In this document: one piece after another, positions 13,268-15,004 of the stretch
Layout: each line of letters opens with the position of its first letter
Position numbering within the stretch: the stretch's first letter is position 1
NCBI GenBank assembly: GCA_934515035.1
Contig: CAKSXP010000019.1
Span: 1-15,004 of the forward strand
From: an uncultured Oscillospiraceae bacterium
GTDB taxonomy: Bacteria > Bacillota > Clostridia > Oscillospirales > Oscillospiraceae
Direction of reading: 5' to 3'
DNA: 15,004 bases
Notes under the pieces: generated by a model
Told to the model about the DNA's origin: nothing
The model's database searches: none
What the model saw: the letters and a program-made list of their open reading frames with translations, nothing else
Made by a program: the position numbers and the translations under genes

Positions 13268-15004
13268 CTACACTATCCGCTTGAACTGCTTGTCCAGTTC
13301 CTTTTTCGTCAGCGTTACGGCGACTGGCCGCCCATGCGGACAATAGCGTATCTCGCCCGAGCAGACCCGCGCGGCGATCGCCTCCAGCTCGCGTATATCC
13401 GAGCGTTTGCCGGCCTTTATCGCCGCCTTGCACGCAACGGTATGGAGTATCTCATCCAGCCTGGACTCCGGCGTTCCGCCGAGACGCAGTTTTTCGCATA
13501 TTTCCTCGACGGCGGCCTTTTCCTCTCCCACAAGATCGGACGGCACGGCGCGGATAACGGCGGCATTTTCGCCATATGTGTCTATCTCAAACCCGAGCTT
13601 TTCAAGAAGTTCTCGGTTTTCCGCAAGCAGTTCTAGACTGTCGCCGCCGCACTGCCAGACGACCGGCGCAAGCAGGCTCTGGCTCATCACCCCGGTGCGT
13701 TCCCCGCGCAGGCGGTCAAAAAGTATGCGCTCGTGCGCGGCGTGCTTGTCTATGAGGATGAGCTCCTCGCCCTTTTCGACGACTATATATGTACCCAGCG
13801 CCTCGCCAATCACGCGGACAGGCTCCGTCTCCGGTTCCGCCGATATGTTCTCCGGCTCCGCGGGCGGCGCCTTTGCAGGTTCGGGCGGAGCGGTATCCGG
13901 CTCCGGCGCGGGTTTGGGCGCGGGCGCGGAGACGCTGAACGGAGCGGAATAGCTTCTGACGACGGAGTGCTGCTGCGGTGCCGTTTCGATGCGGTACTGT
14001 TCTGCGGACATGGAGCGGAAAAATTCCTTTTTCGGCGCTGGCACGGGCGTCCGGGCCGCGGCGGGAGCGGCGGACACGGAAGCGGCGGGCGCTGAAACGT
14101 ATTCCCGCGCGGCGCAGGACAGCGCCTTTTCCGTACCCGGCGACAGCTTTATCTCCGCGGTTTTTCTCTCGCTGTCAAGCGCGCCGAGACTGGCGTAATA
14201 CACCGCGTCGAATATCTTTTTCTCCTCGGAAAACTTGACCTCGTTCTTTGTCGGATGGACGTTTACGTCCACGCTGCCGAAGTTCACGTCGATATATATG
14301 ACGCAGGCGGGAAACCGCCCCGTGAGAAGCGTGTTTTTATAGCTCTGCTCGACCGCCGCCTGGAGCGTGGCCGAGCGTATCGCGCGCCCGTTGACGAAGA
14401 AAAACTGCATCGAGCGGCTGCCTCGTCCCGCGTGCGGCGCGGAGACAAAGCCATGGACGGACACCCCGTCGCTTTCAAGCTCGCAGGCGAGCATGGCTTT
14501 CGCCATGTCGCGGCCGAGAAGGCTGTAAACGCAGGATTCTGCCCGGCCGTCCCCGGCGGTGAAAAACTCCTCTTTCCCGTCACGCAGGCAGCGCACGGAT
14601 ATGTCCGGCCGGCCGAGAGCGCAGCGCAGCGCAAGGTTCACGCAGTAGGCTCCCTCCGCCCTGTCGGTCTTGAGGAATTTGCGTCTTGCCGGAGTGTTGT
14701 AAAACAGGTCGCGCACGGTTATGGTCGTGCCCTCCGGGCACCCCGCCTCGTGCATCTCCATGATCTCGCCATGGTCGAGCACCAGCCTGGTGCCGCTCTT
14801 TGCTCCCCTTTCGCGCGTGAGCAGTTCTATACGCGAAACGGCGCTTATCGCCGCGAGAGCCTCGCCGCGGAAGCCGAGGGTCGATATCGCCTCCAGCCCG
14901 CGCTCGTCGCGCAGCTTGCTCGTCGCGTGGCGCAGAAAAGCGATCCCCGCATCCTCCGGCGACATGCCGCAGCCGTCGTCCGTGACGCGGATGAGCGTCT
15001 GTCC
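13268..15004 (-). CDS. mutL: DNA mismatch repair protein MutL (N-terminus outside window)
   Basis: The last 578 residues are visible; the frame remains open to base 15004, so the start is off the right edge. The GHKL ATPase region shows TDDGCGM (the DNGxG motif with Asp for Asn), HATSKL and TLGFRGEALAAISAVS. The domain that dimerises on ATP binding follows, then a Pro/Ala-rich linker. The C-terminal endonuclease domain has DKHAAHERILFD (DQHAxxExxxxE-type), ACKAA, CPHGRP and a terminal FKR. A QSLLAP sequence matches the position of the beta-clamp-binding motif known in Bacillus MutL. This is therefore the nicking, MutH-independent type. No obvious minus-strand terminator follows the stop, so transcripts may run on antisense to degV. 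Confidence 0.97.
   Translation of the reverse strand, partial: GQTLIRVTDDGCGMSPEDAGIAFLRHATSKLRDERGLEAISTLGFRGEALAAISAVSRIELLTRERGAKSGTRLVLDHGEIMEMHEAGCPEGTTITVRDLFYNTPARRKFLKTDRAEGAYCVNLALRCALGRPDISVRCLRDGKEEFFTAGDGRAESCVYSLLGRDMAKAMLACELESDGVSVHGFVSAPHAGRGSRSMQFFFVNGRAIRSATLQAAVEQSYKNTLLTGRFPACVIYIDVNFGSVDVNVHPTKNEVKFSEEKKIFDAVYYASLGALDSERKTAEIKLSPGTEKALSCAAREYVSAPAASVSAAPAAARTPVPAPKKEFFRSMSAEQYRIETAPQQHSVVRSYSAPFSVSAPAPKPAPEPDTAPPEPAKAPPAEPENISAEPETEPVRVIGEALGTYIVVEKGEELILIDKHAAHERILFDRLRGERTGVMSQSLLAPVVWQCGGDSLELLAENRELLEKLGFEIDTYGENAAVIRAVPSDLVGEEKAAVEEICEKLRLGGTPESRLDEILHTVACKAAIKAGKRSDIRELEAIAARVCSGEIRYCPHGRPVAVTLTKKELDKQFKRIV

Noticed and set aside
12270..13433. Minus-strand open frame opposite degV (387 codons)
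   Set aside because: degV has a promoter, ribosome site, motifs and terminator on the plus strand. The opposite frame runs through the degV terminator and into mutL out of frame.

Overview
This window looks like conserved chromosomal housekeeping DNA from a moderately GC-rich Clostridia-type Firmicute, possibly near the Oscillospiraceae/Ruminococcaceae. That placement is an inference. It rests on the sepF-divIVA-ileS-lspA-rluD gene order, a short Firmicute-type Hfq, a DegV protein, a MutL with endonuclease motifs, and strong GGAGG ribosome-binding sites. I found no rRNA, tRNA, transposase, phage gene or CRISPR array, and no gene-free stretch longer than 300 bases.

Left edge, plus strand (1-1400): the 3' end of an FAD/NAD(P)-dependent oxidoreductase, closed by a perfect 12-bp terminator, then a lone VanW-family protein. 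A bidirectional terminator (about 1362-1403) separates VanW from a convergent LysR-type regulator (1401-2276). Between the regulator and the next gene lies an unusual long hairpin with ATATACGC repeats (2378-2455).

Main block, minus strand, read from 10967 down to 2466: hfq, a HlyD-like membrane fusion protein, ylmE (PLP-binding protein), sepF, divIVA, ileS, lspA, rluD. All eight genes face the same way with short gaps or 1-nt overlaps, apart from two hairpin-bearing gaps around ileS (about 160 and 115 nt). The block joins RNA regulation (hfq), cell division and polarity (sepF, divIVA), translation (ileS, rluD) and lipoprotein maturation (lspA). It resembles the Bacillus ylm-divIVA-ileS-lspA-rluD region, but ylmG and ylmH are absent and a HlyD-like gene is present.

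Right part (11084-15004): miaA with a small unknown gene directly upstream (minus strand), a divergent plus-strand degV gene with its own extended -10 promoter and perfect terminator, and the C-terminal 578 residues of MutL (minus strand), which runs off the right edge. The mutL...miaA-hfq order is classical, with degV inserted in opposite orientation.

I see no convincing new multi-gene system. The most interesting points are the HlyD-like protein embedded in the division cluster, the roughly 165-residue C-terminal extension on LspA, the structured non-coding gaps at 2378-2455, 4367-4446 and 7333-7410, and the unknown 79-residue protein coupled to miaA.
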